Numbered from the stretch's first letter, positions 1 to 9,967 are shown. The stretch is 64,000 nucleotides of DNA from Oscillatoria sp. SIO1A7 (GCA_010672965.1 JAAHFN010000009.1:245747-309746); one strand, 5' to 3'. Notes: generated by a model from the sequence alone, not told the origin. Program-made: numbers and translations.

Positions 1-507
1 TTCGTTGATAATCCGCAGCACTTCTAAGCCCGCGATCGCCCCTGCATCTTTAGTCGCTTGGCGTTGAGCATCGGTAAAATATGCCGGTACTGTGATAACC
101 GCTTGGGTTACCTCTTCCCCCAGATAATTTTCAGCTTCGATCTTGAGTTTTTGCAGGATCATCGCCGAAACTTCTTGAGTCGTGTATTGAGTGCCCCGGA
201 TTTCTACATCCACTGTATTGTCCTTACCCTCAACACAGGTATAGGGAATCCGCTCCCGTTCTTCTTCCGTATCTTCCCAGCGGCGGCCAATAAAGCGTTT
301 GATGCTATAAACCGTATTTTCAGCATTAGTTACGGCTTGTCGCTTTGCCAGTTGCCCGACCAATCGGCTGCCATTTTTGGCAAATCCCACGATACTCGGC
401 GTGGTTCGCCCGCCCTCTGAGTTGGGCATCACGATTGGTTTGCCGCCTTCCAAGACAGAAACACAACTATTAGTAGTGCCCAGATCGATGCCAATAACTT
501 TTCCCAT
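1..507 (-). CDS. dnaK: Chaperone protein DnaK (Hsp70), N-terminal part, cut by the window edge
   Basis: ATP-dependent chaperone that folds and refolds client proteins in the cytoplasm with DnaJ and the exchange factor GrpE. The reverse strand from the ATG at 507 reads [20 protein letters not shown], the phosphate-1 signature of the Hsp70 ATPase domain. It continues through [20 protein letters not shown] and stays open to base 1, so 169 codons are present and the rest lies outside. Downstream of grpE on the same strand, with a 364-bp gap that contains a family A palindromic element. The retained part shows no frameshift. Confidence 0.97.
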   Translation of the reverse strand, partial: MGKVIGIDLGTTNSCVSVLEGGKPIVMPNSEGGRTTPSIVGFAKNGSRLVGQLAKRQAVTNAENTVYSIKRFIGRRWEDTEEERERIPYTCVEGKDNTVDVEIRGTQYTTQEVSAMILQKLKIEAENYLGEEVTQAVITVPAYFTDAQRQATKDAGAIAGLEVLRIINE

Positions 508-871
508 AGCGGTTTGGCGCTTGTGCCTTGGTTTGGATTTGCTATAAGTTTCGCTCTAGAAATATTTCTAACCCATCTTTAGGACCGGCGTATGGTCTTT
601 CTCTAGCCCAGGACAGGCCATACGCTGGGACTATTTAAATAGGACTTACGCAAAATATCCAGATATAGTGTTTTGTAGGGGCTTTTCCCGAGCGTGGTTG
701 CCCCGTTAGTAGAGTCTATGCGTAAGTCCTATTAAAGTTGATTATTTTTTGGAATCTCCTAAATTATTGTAGAAAACTTTAGAAAATTTTAGATAGAGCC
801 GCACCCGAGTCCGGATTTTCCTAGCATTCCGCCCTCCAGACTTAGACGCGGCCCCATACTTGGGAGCCCTT
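508..871. other. grpE-dnaK intergenic region
   Basis: No gene is visible. The stretch holds one complete family A element (641-730) and AT-rich DNA on either side (about 735-800). Transcription of dnaK from the grpE promoter would have to cross the hairpin, or dnaK has its own promoter here; the sequence does not decide this. Confidence 0.6.
641..730. mobile_element. Family A MITE-like element (copy A1)
   Basis: Begins AGGACTTACGCAAAATATCC and ends TGCGTAAGTCCT, so the outer 12 bases form an inverted repeat. Interior is unrelated to any protein. The same ends recur at least eight more times in this window, always outside intact coding sequence, as expected for a non-autonomous element. Confidence 0.8.
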
Positions 872-1639
872 TTATTCCGGAGATTCTTCCTGCTTTTCTT
901 CTGGCTCGCTGGCGCTTTCCTCTGAGGTTACCACGGGTTCTGGAGCGGTCGCAACTTTAACCATCGCGTGGCGCAAAACGCGCTCCTTAAATATATAGCC
1001 CCGCATCAGTTCCTCGGTTACCGTGCCTTCGGGATACTCTGTAGTTGCATCCCGCATCACCGCTTCGTGAAAATTGGGGTCAAATGGCTCGCCTTTAGGA
1101 TACATGGCCGACACTCCCAGGCGTTTCAGGCTATCCACCATTTGCTTATAGACGCTTTGGTAGCTCTTGTGGATGTTCTTTTCTCCATCGGTTTGGGGTT
1201 TTATCTGCGATCGCGCCCGCTCGAAATTATCCACAACGGAGAGCAGCTCCTTGAGCGTGGCCGCTGTTGAAAGCATTCCCAATTCTTCTTTTTCTTTCTC
1301 GGTACGCCTGCGGTAGTTTTCAAAATCCGCTCCCAGACGGGCGTACTGATTTTTGATTTCTTCAAGCTGGCTCCCGAGCCTTTCTTGTTCTGCTTTTAGG
1401 GCCTCATTGTTCAGCATCAAGGCTTCTATGGCCATTGGGTCAAAGAACTCCGCTTCGCTTGGCTCTACCGTTGCTGAGGCATTTGCCCCACTTGGCGCTT
1501 CTGGATTCGTCGGTTCCCGAGCGTCATCGGTTGCTGCTCTTTGCTCCACTTCCTCTCCCTCTTGTGAGGAAGTTCCTAATTCCTCGGAAGCGTCTGTTGT
1601 TTGGTTTTGCTCTTCTACTTGCTTTTCCTCTTCCATCAT
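872..1639 (-). CDS. grpE: Nucleotide exchange factor GrpE
   Basis: Releases ADP from DnaK during the chaperone cycle; cytoplasmic homodimer. 255 residues from the ATG at 1639. A TTG three bases upstream would add one Met; the ATG is preferred because AAGGGGA lies just upstream. Residues 1-80 are acidic and low complexity, 80-130 form the predicted coiled coil, and the GrpE core follows ([16 protein letters not shown], then [10 protein letters not shown] and [17 protein letters not shown], which is the family signature). The C-terminal tail is Glu/Pro/Ser rich. It is about 40-50 residues longer than E. coli GrpE because of both tails, as in other cyanobacteria. First gene of the grpE-dnaK pair. 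Confidence 0.96.
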   Translation of the reverse strand: MMEEEKQVEEQNQTTDASEELGTSSQEGEEVEQRAATDDAREPTNPEAPSGANASATVEPSEAEFFDPMAIEALMLNNEALKAEQERLGSQLEEIKNQYARLGADFENYRRRTEKEKEELGMLSTAATLKELLSVVDNFERARSQIKPQTDGEKNIHKSYQSVYKQMVDSLKRLGVSAMYPKGEPFDPNFHEAVMRDATTEYPEGTVTEELMRGYIFKERVLRHAMVKVATAPEPVVTSEESASEPEEKQEESPE

Positions 1640-1890
1640 CAAATCTTCCCCTTAGAGATAGGTTGGCTGCTTTTCCTCAAGTTACCACCAGACAAGCTTG
1701 GGACTGGCGCTCGGTCTCCTCACAATCGACACCCGATACTACCTCTATGGTGCCAATTATCGGTCCCTCTTAATTAGCGCGCACGGGTTATCGCCCGTAA
1801 AAACGCCCCACCCCGCAACTGGCAATAATTTGGCCTAGAGTCCCAGCCTTTACCATACTATGCTGCGATCTATATTTCCAATAGCACCCT

Positions 1891-2126
1891 TATAGCAATA
1901 AGCGGTCAGGGGTCAGCGGTCAGGGGTCAGGGGTCAGCGTCAAAGTCTTACCATTAGGACTTACGCATTGACTCTATGAATAGGGGCGAGAGCTGCGCTG
2001 ACCTTGCGGTGCGCGGGGGGATTGCCCCTACAAATACTAGATGTGGATAGTTTGCGTAAGTCCTGACAATTTTAAGCAAAAGCCGCGTTTTGATTCCTGT
2101 CAAACACCTTCATCAGTAGTGGTACA
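1891..2126. mobile_element. Family E element (copy E1), interrupted by A2
   Basis: Starts TATAGCAATAAGCGGTCAG and ends near CATCAGTAGTGGTACA. The outer parts match the uninterrupted copy at 29944-30039 (same AAAGTCTT and TTTTAAGCAAAAG blocks), but the middle is split by a complete family A element. This makes a nested insertion with a readable order of events: E first, then A. Confidence 0.65.
1956..2064. mobile_element. Family A element (copy A2), nested in E1
   Basis: AGGACTTACGCATTG at the left and TTTGCGTAAGTCCT at the right. It sits inside the family E element, splitting sequence that is continuous in copy E4. Confidence 0.75.
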
Positions 2127-2556
2127 CCACCTCAAATTCCCGGCTGCTCTGGCCAGAGCAAGATTAGGCAGGAAGGGTATTTCCGACTGTGGCTGGCCTA
2201 AGATAGTATCATAAAGCTAGGCAAATTAGATATCTCGCAGTTAGGACCTGGTAAAATGGGGGGAAGACTATACCTACTGCCTACTTTGTTGCTGCCTATT
2301 TTTAAAAGCCCGAATCCACGTTGGCGACCCCCTTAGTATTGGCGTGCAGTAGAGCAATGCGATCGCGAGCAATACTATCGCGTCCATTGCGGCCCTTATA
2401 TGCGATCGCATTGCTCTACTGCATACCCTTAAGCCTCCACCAGGGTTTATAGCGAGGAATTTAGCCCACAAACCCGCTCTCGATCGGCGATTTTGAGGAT
2501 AAGTATCTCTGCCCCTCCTCAGATCGACATCCCTATGCTCCCAAATTAAACTCCCA

Positions 2557-2676
2557 GGGATTTCCAAATAAATATTTCTCCATCGTTTCCTGTAGGACGG
2601 GCGTCCCGCCTGTCCCAGACCCAGGACAGGCGGGACGCCCGTCCTACGAATTGGGTAATTTATTTCTTGGAATCCC
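2557..2676. mobile_element. Family B palindromic element (copy B1)
   Basis: Outer ends GGGATTTCCAAATAAAT and ATTTATTTCTTGGAATCCC are inverted repeats. Inside is a near-perfect palindrome of GTAGGACGGGCGTCCCGCC facing its complement (2593-2645), able to form a very stable hairpin. Other copies are at 25210-25302 and 39448-39571. The longest pilB frame overlaps it, which argues against an upstream pilB start. Confidence 0.75.
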
Positions 2677-2737
2677 CCCAGACAAGTGCCGGCTCTACAA
2701 AACAAGCGAACAAGCGAAAAATCTATCCCCATCTGCT

Positions 2738-4786
2738 ATGTCATATTCCCCCATATCAACTAAACGCGCTCTAGTTACAACGGCTGGAAAGTTTTCTCCC
2801 TTCCAAAATAAACTGATAAAATCTGGTTATGCCAACCCGAACCAGATGGCAGAAGCAATCAAGCAAGCACGCGAGACGAAAAAACCATTTCCAGAAACGA
2901 TTGCAGCAATAGTTGGCAAGGAACTGGAACCGGAACTGCTGCGGCAGTATAAAGTACAGCAGCTTTTTGAAATCAAAATTCTCTACGGCGTAGAATCTTT
3001 CGATATAGAAGCAGAAGAGATTACTACAGAAAAGCTTCTAGAGCTGATGGGCAAGGATAAGTTGATTAGCGAAGAGATATGTCGCCTCCACCGCCTGATT
3101 CCGCTGAAAAAAACAGGAACCAATCCTATTTTTGTGTTGATAGGAATGGTAGAGCCAGACAATATTCAAGCTCTGGATGACTTGCAGCGAATCTTGCAGC
3201 CGCAAAAATTAGGTTTGCGAAGGCGGGCGATCGCTTTAGAAGACTATCAAAAGCTGCTCGACCAATACATGCAGGAAAAAGCAGCCCAAGAGCAAGCGCG
3301 CAAAAAGCTTGAAGCAGATAAAGCCAACCAGGTAGATCTGACAGTCGATGCCGAGGCTTTTGACGACGTAGATATGGGGGAAGCGGAAGCCGATGTCAAT
3401 GATGATATGGACATTACTGCTTCCTTGAAAGGAGCAGAGTCCGCTCCTATCGTCAAGACAGTAAACGTTATATTGGCCAAAGCTTTGACCGAGGGCGTCT
3501 CTGATATACATGTAGAACCCCAAGAAGAATTTCTGCGGATTAGGATGCGCAAGGACGGGGTGCTACAGGAAATAATGAAGCTGCCCAAGAAGATTATCAA
3601 TCCCTTGGTAGCTCGCTTTAAAATTATTGCTGACTTAGACATCGCCGAACGCCGGAATGCTCAGGACGGTCGGATTCGCCGCATATTTCAAGGGCGGGCA
3701 GTCGATTTTCGGGTAAATATCGTTCCCAGCCGATTTGGGGAAAAAATCTGTATGCGGATTTTGGATAACTCCTCAACGCAGTTGGGTTTGGATTTGTTAA
3801 TTAGCGATCCGGAAGCCCTGGCTAAGGTAAGGGAATTCGCCAGCCGTCCCTTTGGCATGATTCTGGTGACAGGACCGACGGGTTCGGGCAAATCAACATC
3901 TCTGTATTCGGTGCTGGCAGAACGGAACAGTCCAGAGGTGAATATTTCGACTGCAGAAGACCCGATTGAGTATGCCTTGCCCGGGATTACTCAATGTCAG
4001 GTCATCCGAGCGAAGGGTCTGGATTTTACCGCGCTGCTGCGGGCCTTTATGCGACAAGACCCGGATATTATTCTGGTGGGAGAAACGCGGGATAAGGAAA
4101 CGGCGAAAACGGCAATTGAAGCGGCTTTGACGGGCCACTTGGTTTTGACTACGCTACATACTAACGACGCAGCAGGGGCGATCGCTCGCTTGGATGAAAT
4201 GGGAGTGGAGCCTTTCATGGTAGCAGGGGCCTTAATTGGCATTTCCGCTCAGCGCTTGATGCGCCGCATCTGTAGCAAATGCCGCATTCCCTACTCCCCT
4301 ACCGCAGAACAACTGGCTCGCTATGGAATGTCGGCATCTAACGAAGCAGAAGTCACTTTCCATAAGCCCAATTTCATCGTTCCAGGGGAACGCAAGGCCC
4401 TAGCTGAAAAAGGAGATTTTGAGGATGGCGGTTTGTGTTCCAAATGCGGGGGTGGCGGTTACAAGGGCCGCGTTGGCGTCTATGAAGTTCTCAAAAACAG
4501 TGAAGAACTCGCTGCCTTAATTACCGAACGCGCCCCGTCAGAACTTATTAAGGAAAAGGCGGTAGAAGAAGGAATGCTAACCCTACTAGCCTATAGCTTG
4601 AATTTGGTGCGCGAAGGTTTAACTAGCTTTGAAGAGGTAGATCGCGTCACATTTACCGATACCGGCTTGGAAGCAGAAATGAAGGCCAAGCGCAAGAGCG
4701 GTCTTACTTGTGTCAATTGCGGAGCTGGCTTGCGACAAGAATGGTTTGATTGTCCCTACTGCATGACTCCTCGCTTTCAAGATTAA
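2738..4786 (+). CDS. pilB: Type IV pilus extension ATPase PilB
   Basis: Cytoplasmic hexameric motor that powers pilin polymerisation, used for twitching motility and natural transformation. 682 residues from the ATG at 2738; the frame is open further upstream, but that stretch is family B element. An N-terminal MshEN/GSPII_E_N-like domain precedes a charged linker (about 185-235). The catalytic core has Walker A GPTGSGKS, Asp box, Walker B DPDIILVGETRD and the His box LTTLHTND. CxxC pairs CSKC...CSKC form the usual zinc site. A second C-terminal zinc ribbon (CVNC...CPYC) ends the protein. Heads the pilB-pilT-pilC block. Confidence 0.95.
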   Translation: MSYSPISTKRALVTTAGKFSPFQNKLIKSGYANPNQMAEAIKQARETKKPFPETIAAIVGKELEPELLRQYKVQQLFEIKILYGVESFDIEAEEITTEKLLELMGKDKLISEEICRLHRLIPLKKTGTNPIFVLIGMVEPDNIQALDDLQRILQPQKLGLRRRAIALEDYQKLLDQYMQEKAAQEQARKKLEADKANQVDLTVDAEAFDDVDMGEAEADVNDDMDITASLKGAESAPIVKTVNVILAKALTEGVSDIHVEPQEEFLRIRMRKDGVLQEIMKLPKKIINPLVARFKIIADLDIAERRNAQDGRIRRIFQGRAVDFRVNIVPSRFGEKICMRILDNSSTQLGLDLLISDPEALAKVREFASRPFGMILVTGPTGSGKSTSLYSVLAERNSPEVNISTAEDPIEYALPGITQCQVIRAKGLDFTALLRAFMRQDPDIILVGETRDKETAKTAIEAALTGHLVLTTLHTNDAAGAIARLDEMGVEPFMVAGALIGISAQRLMRRICSKCRIPYSPTAEQLARYGMSASNEAEVTFHKPNFIVPGERKALAEKGDFEDGGLCSKCGGGGYKGRVGVYEVLKNSEELAALITERAPSELIKEKAVEEGMLTLLAYSLNLVREGLTSFEEVDRVTFTDTGLEAEMKAKRKSGLTCVNCGAGLRQEWFDCPYCMTPRFQD

Positions 4787-5023
4787 GGTCGTCTGGCAAA
4801 GGCGGCATGCTTTGGCTGGGCTTTTTGGGCTGTTTAGTCTTTTTTAGGCTTTTACTCAAGCTGGCGATCGCAGTTATAGCACCTACGCATAATTTGGTTA
4901 GGGCAATCTCATTGTTTGCCAAAGTAATCTTCCCGGCAATGCTGCTGACTGCTGACTGCTATATTTGCGTGTTTTTGGCGTTTTAAATCTAAATCAAAAT
5001 AGTAAATTTGGGAGAAAACGAGG

Positions 5024-6136
5024 ATGCCACAACAAGGTTTGATTGTTGAAGATGTTCTAGAGTCTCTGGTAGAACAGGGTGGATCGGATATTCACATTCA
5101 GGCGGGAGCCCCTATCTATTTCCGTATCAGCGGCAAGCTCACCCCTCAGCCTCAATTCGGAGAAAACCTGGAGCCAGAAGATTCTCAGGCGCTGATATTT
5201 CAGATGCTCAATAACCAGCAGCGCAAAGAGTTAGAGCAAAACTGGGACTTAGACAGCGCCTACGCAGTAAAAGGATTGGCTCGCTTCCGCCTCAATGTTT
5301 ACCGAGAACGAGGATGCTGGGCTGCTTGTATGCGAGCCCTGGGTTCTAAGATTCCCAATGCCGATAAACTGGGAGTCCCGCATATATTGCGAGAAATGAC
5401 CGAGCGACCTCGGGGAATGCTCTTGATTACTGGCCAAACTGGTTCTGGGAAAACTACCACGATGGCAGCCCTGATCGATTTAATCAACCGAACCAGAGCG
5501 GAACATATCCTCACGGTGGAACAGCCAATCGAGTATGTTTTCCCCAATATAAAAAGCTTGTTTCACCAGCGCCAAAAGGGCGAAGATACTAAGAGCTTTA
5601 CCAACGCCCTTAAAGGAGCCCTCCGCCAAGACCCGGATGTTATTGTGGTCGGGGAAATGCGCGACTTGGAAACGATTTCTCTAGCTTGCTCGGCCGCAGA
5701 AACGGGGCACTTAGTAATGGGAACCCTGCATACTAACTCGGCACCGACGACCGTTACCCGGATGCTCGACGTATTCCCGCCGGAGGTAAAACCTGCTATG
5801 CAAGCGCAGATTGGTAACTCCCTAGTGGGTATCTGTAGCCAAAACTTGATTAAAAAGATTGGGGGAGGCCGAGTTTGCGCTCAGGAAATTTTGGTCAATA
5901 CCGCAGCTATTGGCAACCTGATTAAGGAAGGGAAGTATTCTCAAATCTATTCTATGATCCAGACTGGTCTGAAGTTGGGAATGCAGACTATGGAAATGGC
6001 GTTGGCGAACCATTATAAGGACGGCAAAGTAACTTGGTCGGATGCGATGCTCAAAGCCGTGAAACCAGACGAATTGGAACGGCTAATTGGGCCGAACCCG
6101 GAACTGGCGGGAGCGGCAAAAGCTAAGAGCCGTTAG
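5024..6136 (+). CDS. pilT: Type IV pilus retraction ATPase PilT
   Basis: Hexameric ATPase that depolymerises the pilus and drives retraction. 370 residues, normal for the family. Start chosen at ATG 5024, preceded by GGGAGAAAACGAGG. N-terminal PAS-like domain (GGSDIHIQAG), Walker A GQTGSGKT near residue 137, Walker B DPDVIVVGEMRDLETI with the AIRNLIRE-equivalent region AIGNLIKEGK, and His box MGTLHTNSA. Lies 237 bp after pilB and 176 bp before pilC on the same strand; the genes probably form one unit, though both gaps hold repeat DNA. Confidence 0.95.
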   Translation: MPQQGLIVEDVLESLVEQGGSDIHIQAGAPIYFRISGKLTPQPQFGENLEPEDSQALIFQMLNNQQRKELEQNWDLDSAYAVKGLARFRLNVYRERGCWAACMRALGSKIPNADKLGVPHILREMTERPRGMLLITGQTGSGKTTTMAALIDLINRTRAEHILTVEQPIEYVFPNIKSLFHQRQKGEDTKSFTNALKGALRQDPDVIVVGEMRDLETISLACSAAETGHLVMGTLHTNSAPTTVTRMLDVFPPEVKPAMQAQIGNSLVGICSQNLIKKIGGGRVCAQEILVNTAAIGNLIKEGKYSQIYSMIQTGLKLGMQTMEMALANHYKDGKVTWSDAMLKAVKPDELERLIGPNPELAGAAKAKSR

Positions 6137-6230
6137 AAGCGCCTGAATAAGGCTAGAAGCTAAAAGCTATTAAGTAAGCTTAGGTTGGTAACCCAAATCG
6201 ATCGCAAGCCGAACCGGAGCCACCGGAGAC

Positions 6231-6264
6231 AGAAACCCGGTTTTTTTAGAAAAACCGGGTTTCT
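6231..6264. repeat. Family F hairpin (AGAAACCCGG inverted repeat)
   Basis: AGAAACCCGGTTTTT faces its exact complement AAAAACCGGGTTTCT across TTAG. A stem with flanking T-runs in both directions would act as a bidirectional terminator. Similar stems occur at 46312-46417, 47313-47495 and 58438-58471. Confidence 0.7.
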
Positions 6265-6312
6265 CAAGTTAGGCTTCTAAATAAAAGAATATAGGAGGGG
6301 CAGGTTATATAT

Positions 6313-7434
6313 ATGGTTCAAATCACTGAGGACAAACCGAAAAAAGGATTTGACTTCGCGGCATTTGAAGAGAAAATTAATGTCGCGATGGCTTCCGTAA
6401 CGGTCAAAGACAAGGCCGTATTTTCGCGCCAGTTAGCGATGATGTTCAGTTCCGGCATTGCTCTTATGAAGGCGATCGCCTTGTTGGGCGACCAATCGGA
6501 AAATGCCAAAATGAAAAACGCCCTGAAGAAAATAAGAGTCGATATCGAAACCGGGGTGCCTCTGTCCGTGGCGATGACAAAATTTTCGGATATCTTTGAC
6601 GACCTCTACTGCGCTATGGTCGAGTCAGGAGAAATTGGGGGCGTTCTGGATATGGTACTTAATCGTCTCGCAACGTCTCTGGAAAAGTCGGCCAAGATGG
6701 AAAACGAAATCAAGAGTGCCTCGGCATATCCAAAAGCAGTAGGATCGATCGCCATTATTGTGTTCTTCGCAATGACTACCTTTCTGCTGCCCACATTCGC
6801 TACTATTTTTGAAGAAATGGGGGCTGAGTTACCCTTTATCACTGTATTGTTGCTGGGTATCAGCGAATTTTCCCGAACACCGGCTAAAATGGGGCCTCTC
6901 ATTGTTGCTTTGTGGCTTTTTATTGTTGCCTTCAAAGCATTTTACAAAACCCCGGTGGGTCGGGTGACTGTAGATAGGGCAATGCTTTATATACCTGTGA
7001 TTGGCGAGCTGATTAAACTGATTGCAGTGGCTCGCTTCTGTAACACTTTCGCCATGTTAACTTCTGCTGGAGTGCCGATGCTGCAGTGTTTTGAAATTGT
7101 CGGTAGAACAGCAGGAAATCAGGTAATCGCCAATGCCATTACGAATGCCAAAGATGAGGTGCAACAGGGCGGGAGCTTAACGGAAGCTTTTGAACGAGAA
7201 AAAATATTTCCCGTGATGGCTATTTCTATGATGCGCATTGGGGAAGAAACCGGGGAATTGGACAAAATGTTGGCCAAAGTCGGCGAGTTCTACGAGGATG
7301 AAGTCGAACAGGCAATTAAGGGAATCACCAGTACCCTAGAGCCAATTATGATGGTTTTTATTGCTGCTTTGGTAGGTTCGATTCTGATGTCTATGTATCT
7401 CCCCATGTTTGCCGTGTTCGATAAACTAGGTTAA
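6313..7434 (+). CDS. pilC: Type IV pilus inner-membrane platform protein PilC
   Basis: Inner-membrane platform that couples PilB and PilT to pilin insertion and removal. 373 residues with two GspF domains: the first from FSRQLAMMFSSGIALMKAI (about residue 37), the second from RFCNTFAMLTSAGVPMLQ (about 240). Membrane helices lie near 143-170, 190-215 and at the C-terminus (MMVFIAALVGSILMSMYLPM). Somewhat shorter than typical PilC (about 400), the difference being at the N-terminus. The ATG at 6313 follows GGAGGGGCAGG and is the only start with a good ribosome site. Confidence 0.93.
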   Translation: MVQITEDKPKKGFDFAAFEEKINVAMASVTVKDKAVFSRQLAMMFSSGIALMKAIALLGDQSENAKMKNALKKIRVDIETGVPLSVAMTKFSDIFDDLYCAMVESGEIGGVLDMVLNRLATSLEKSAKMENEIKSASAYPKAVGSIAIIVFFAMTTFLLPTFATIFEEMGAELPFITVLLLGISEFSRTPAKMGPLIVALWLFIVAFKAFYKTPVGRVTVDRAMLYIPVIGELIKLIAVARFCNTFAMLTSAGVPMLQCFEIVGRTAGNQVIANAITNAKDEVQQGGSLTEAFEREKIFPVMAISMMRIGEETGELDKMLAKVGEFYEDEVEQAIKGITSTLEPIMMVFIAALVGSILMSMYLPMFAVFDKLG

Positions 7435-7748
7435 TGCTGGAATTGGGCATTGGACATTCATAGCGGTCAGCAGTCAGCGGTCAGCAGTCAGCTAAAAGCA
7501 CAGAGCAGCAGAGTAGCAGAACTTTGTTGGGCATTGAGGGAATTGGGCAGGGGAGCAGGGAGCTTTTGGAGCAGGGGAATATTTACCCCATTGCCCCCCT
7601 TACCTTCTGCCTCTTTACTTACCCAAGGGTAGATGTTCGCTCCTATAGCTTTTAGATTTTAGTAAGGATATGACGGCTGAGAACTGAATTAAAATGTTTA
7701 TTGAAATTAAGGAAAAAATAAAAATACAAGATAAGGGATTTTGAATCG
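7435..7748. other. Gap after pilC with GGTCAGC heptads
   Basis: Contains CAGCAGTCAGCGGTCAGCAGTCAGC at 7466-7490 in heptad register and low-complexity GGGAGCAGGGAGC DNA. No supported gene; a 60-codon frame at 7450 is made of the repeat. Confidence 0.55.
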
Positions 7749-8345
7749 ATGCCAGTTAAACAGTCTCATTATGAAGATCTGCTAGCAGAGTATAGCAACT
7801 GTACGAATGCGATAGAGCTGCTTAGGCAATATCGACCGTACCTGGAGATGATTCCCAGCATGCGCCGCCCGAAGGAAAGCATAATCTCGATTCCTTTGCC
7901 GACCGTGCGGATTCGCGATCGCATTTCTTCAGCAGAAACAGGCGGCTTCAGCGCAGCTTCTGGAGAAACTATTAGCTTGCCCTGTGATGTAGCGATTTTG
8001 ATGTGCGATCCAGAATGGAAAATAAAAGTGGGTGCAGAGATTTTTGTTTTCATTTATCGCCCCCAAGAACAATTCTCCGATCTGCTGATGCGCTGGCGCA
8101 AAACGCAAGTCTGGCTCAGCCACGGCTATGAGTGGTTAATGCCCCTGCAATATCAATATATTCTCGGCGAAGAAGCGGATGCTATTTATCCCCTCTTCGT
8201 AGTATTTGAAGAGACGCCAGATAGAATCAAAAAAGGTCTTAAAGGAGCCTCTCTCCCTTTTGTGGTTAATAGCCACCACCCTACAAGCGAGAAAGAGCCA
8301 GAATACGAATCGTCCGAAATCATTACGCCAACAGAAGAGTTGTGA
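7749..8345 (+). CDS. Hypothetical protein downstream of pilC
   Basis: 198 residues, family not recognised. No signal peptide or membrane helix is apparent. The middle (about 80-170) alternates hydrophobic beta-like segments (VAILMCDPEWKI, AEIFVFIYRP) with aromatic residues and W-rich stretches. The last 25 residues are acidic and probably disordered. ATG at 7749 lies in an AT-rich leader with no strong ribosome site. Its position between pilC and a TPR gene on the same strand is compatible with a pilus-related role, but nothing in the sequence proves one. Confidence 0.7.
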   Translation: MPVKQSHYEDLLAEYSNCTNAIELLRQYRPYLEMIPSMRRPKESIISIPLPTVRIRDRISSAETGGFSAASGETISLPCDVAILMCDPEWKIKVGAEIFVFIYRPQEQFSDLLMRWRKTQVWLSHGYEWLMPLQYQYILGEEADAIYPLFVVFEETPDRIKKGLKGASLPFVVNSHHPTSEKEPEYESSEIITPTEEL

Positions 8346-8541
8346 TAATTGAGGGCATGGGGCATTGGGCATTGGGCATTGGGCATTGGTAATGTGAAAA
8401 GGTTTTTTAAAAAAATCACTATTAATATTCACTTTTCACTATTCTGAAAAAGAAGATATTCTTCTCCCTTATGCTTCCCCTGGCCTGAAAGTCCCAATGC
8501 CCAATGCCCCATGCCCCATGCCCCATGCCCAATTTCATAAA
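8346..8541. repeat. GGCATTG / CCCCATG heptad tracts
   Basis: About 8357-8390 is GGGCATTGGGCATTGGGCATT and 8492-8530 is its inverted counterpart CCCAATGCCCCATGCCCC. Both have a seven-base period; together they bracket the gap between two genes as facing inverted tracts. The upstream Met-rich extension of the next frame is encoded by this repeat and is not believable protein. Confidence 0.7.
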
Positions 8542-9657
8542 ATGAATTCTATAGATGAAGTAGCTGAAGCTTTGAATGAAGGTGACTACCGAGGAGCCGC
8601 TAGATTATTGAAAGCCTTGCTCAAGGAGTCGCCAGAAAATCCGTGGGTGCAGTTATATGTGGCCAGACTATATGAAGAAACAGATAAACTAGAAGCGGCG
8701 GAAAAAGTTTATCGAAAATTGCTCCGTCAGGCCAGAAACCCGAAAGTAGTCGGTCAAGCTCGTCAGGGATTGAAGCGAGTGGAAACTATCCCAAAAGAAC
8801 GCCGCAAAGAAGCGATCGCCCGGGCAACTGCCAACCCAGATCGACGCCAGCTCGGCGTCCTAGTTTTAGAGCCTATTGCTGACGAACTTAAAACCGAAGC
8901 CGCTCGGCGTTTTGCCCGCATTATGCAGCTCCAACCCTACTCGGCACGACTGCTGCTACCGAGTCGCAGTTGGCGAATGTATCGCACGGGGGCAATTGGA
9001 GAGCTGCGCGTTTTCGTTGCAGAACTGCGCCAAGCTGAAATTCCTTGTTTTTGCGCCACTGTCGAACAGATTAACCAGATTCCCATTTTCAAAGTCAGAT
9101 ATTTTCAGGCAATTTCTCCCGGAGCTAGTGTAGTTTGTAAAAATCGCTCTAATCAACTGGGTCAGCTCGCTTTTGATTGGTCGGAAGTCAATCATGTAGT
9201 GACAGCATTAATGCCTATATTTAAAGAGGTGGCCGTACAGAATCACCGTCGTACCCGCACTAACTATAAGGAAAAAACGAGCGATTATGTCGGTATCTGC
9301 GATTTGCACTTACAGAACCGGGGCTGTATTTTGCGCCTGTGCCAAGAAACATATCAATTTCAAGAGGGAGTAACCTTTACTCCAGTGCTGGATAAGGCTT
9401 TTTCGGGTTCCAATGTGAAAATAGATAGTCTGAGCGTCAATCTGAGATGGCAAACTTTACTCAAATTTCTCCAAGAAAAGTTAGTATTAGCTGGAGTCCA
9501 GTCTGATTTTAATTTTTTTGCGGAGACCGCTTTGCCAGAATCAAATATGCTAGAGTACATTGACTCCCAAATCGAATTCTGGCGCTACGCACCGAGTAAC
9601 TGGGATCCAGCATTTCAACTCTATAGCGGGCTGATTTTGTTGCGAAGGAGTCTGTGA
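8542..9657 (+). CDS. TPR-containing hypothetical protein
   Basis: 371 residues from ATG 8542. Upstream codons come from the CCCCATG heptads, so the first in-frame Met was rejected. N-terminal residues 1-75 form about two tetratricopeptide repeats (EALNEGDYRGAARLLKALLK, then LYEETDKLEAAEKVYRKLLR). The rest is an unrecognised domain that begins DRRQLGVLVLEPI and contains several cysteines. Follows the pilus genes on the same strand, so a role in pilus assembly is possible but unproved. Confidence 0.75.
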   Translation: MNSIDEVAEALNEGDYRGAARLLKALLKESPENPWVQLYVARLYEETDKLEAAEKVYRKLLRQARNPKVVGQARQGLKRVETIPKERRKEAIARATANPDRRQLGVLVLEPIADELKTEAARRFARIMQLQPYSARLLLPSRSWRMYRTGAIGELRVFVAELRQAEIPCFCATVEQINQIPIFKVRYFQAISPGASVVCKNRSNQLGQLAFDWSEVNHVVTALMPIFKEVAVQNHRRTRTNYKEKTSDYVGICDLHLQNRGCILRLCQETYQFQEGVTFTPVLDKAFSGSNVKIDSLSVNLRWQTLLKFLQEKLVLAGVQSDFNFFAETALPESNMLEYIDSQIEFWRYAPSNWDPAFQLYSGLILLRRSL

Positions 9658-9723
9658 TGTCTGTCTCGCAAATGGGGATTGGGAATGGGGAATTGGGCAA
9701 AAAGCTCTCAGCTTTCAGCAATC

Positions 9724-9815
9724 AGGACTTACGCAAAATATCCAGATATAATGTTTGTAGGGGGCAATCCCCCCGTGGTGATTGCCCCTACCCGTAGCGT
9801 AGATGCGTAAGTTCT
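9724..9815. mobile_element. Family A element (copy A3)
   Basis: Starts AGGACTTACGCAAAATATCC, identical to A1 over the first 20 bases. Ends TGCGTAAGTTCT with one change in the terminal repeat. The interior has GGGGGCAATCCCCCC, an additional short stem. Confidence 0.78.
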
Positions 9816-9967
9816 AAGCAATAAGCTGACTGCTGAGCGCTTCTTTAATGGGTGACCAGTATCACCCAATGGGTTGGAGGGCGATCGCCCTTCCGCAGAG
9901 GGAGCGATCGCAGACAATTTACCCTAAATATTGCAAAATAGATACCATCAAGCCTTGTTTTTCAAAC

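Larger units (their letters stand above)
1640..2737. other. grpE / pilB divergent intergenic region
   Basis: About 1.1 kb between divergent genes, with no convincing gene. It carries a family E element (1891-2126) interrupted by a family A element (1956-2064), GGTCAGC heptads (1900-1945), an inverted pair around 2355-2420 (GCAGTAGAGCAATGCGATCGC facing its complement) and a family B element (2557-2676). A 152-codon frame on the minus strand here is built from these repeats. Confidence 0.6.

Noticed and set aside
2274..2732. 152-codon minus-strand frame
   Set aside because: Runs through the family B palindrome and an inverted HIP1-containing repeat; no protein-like composition.
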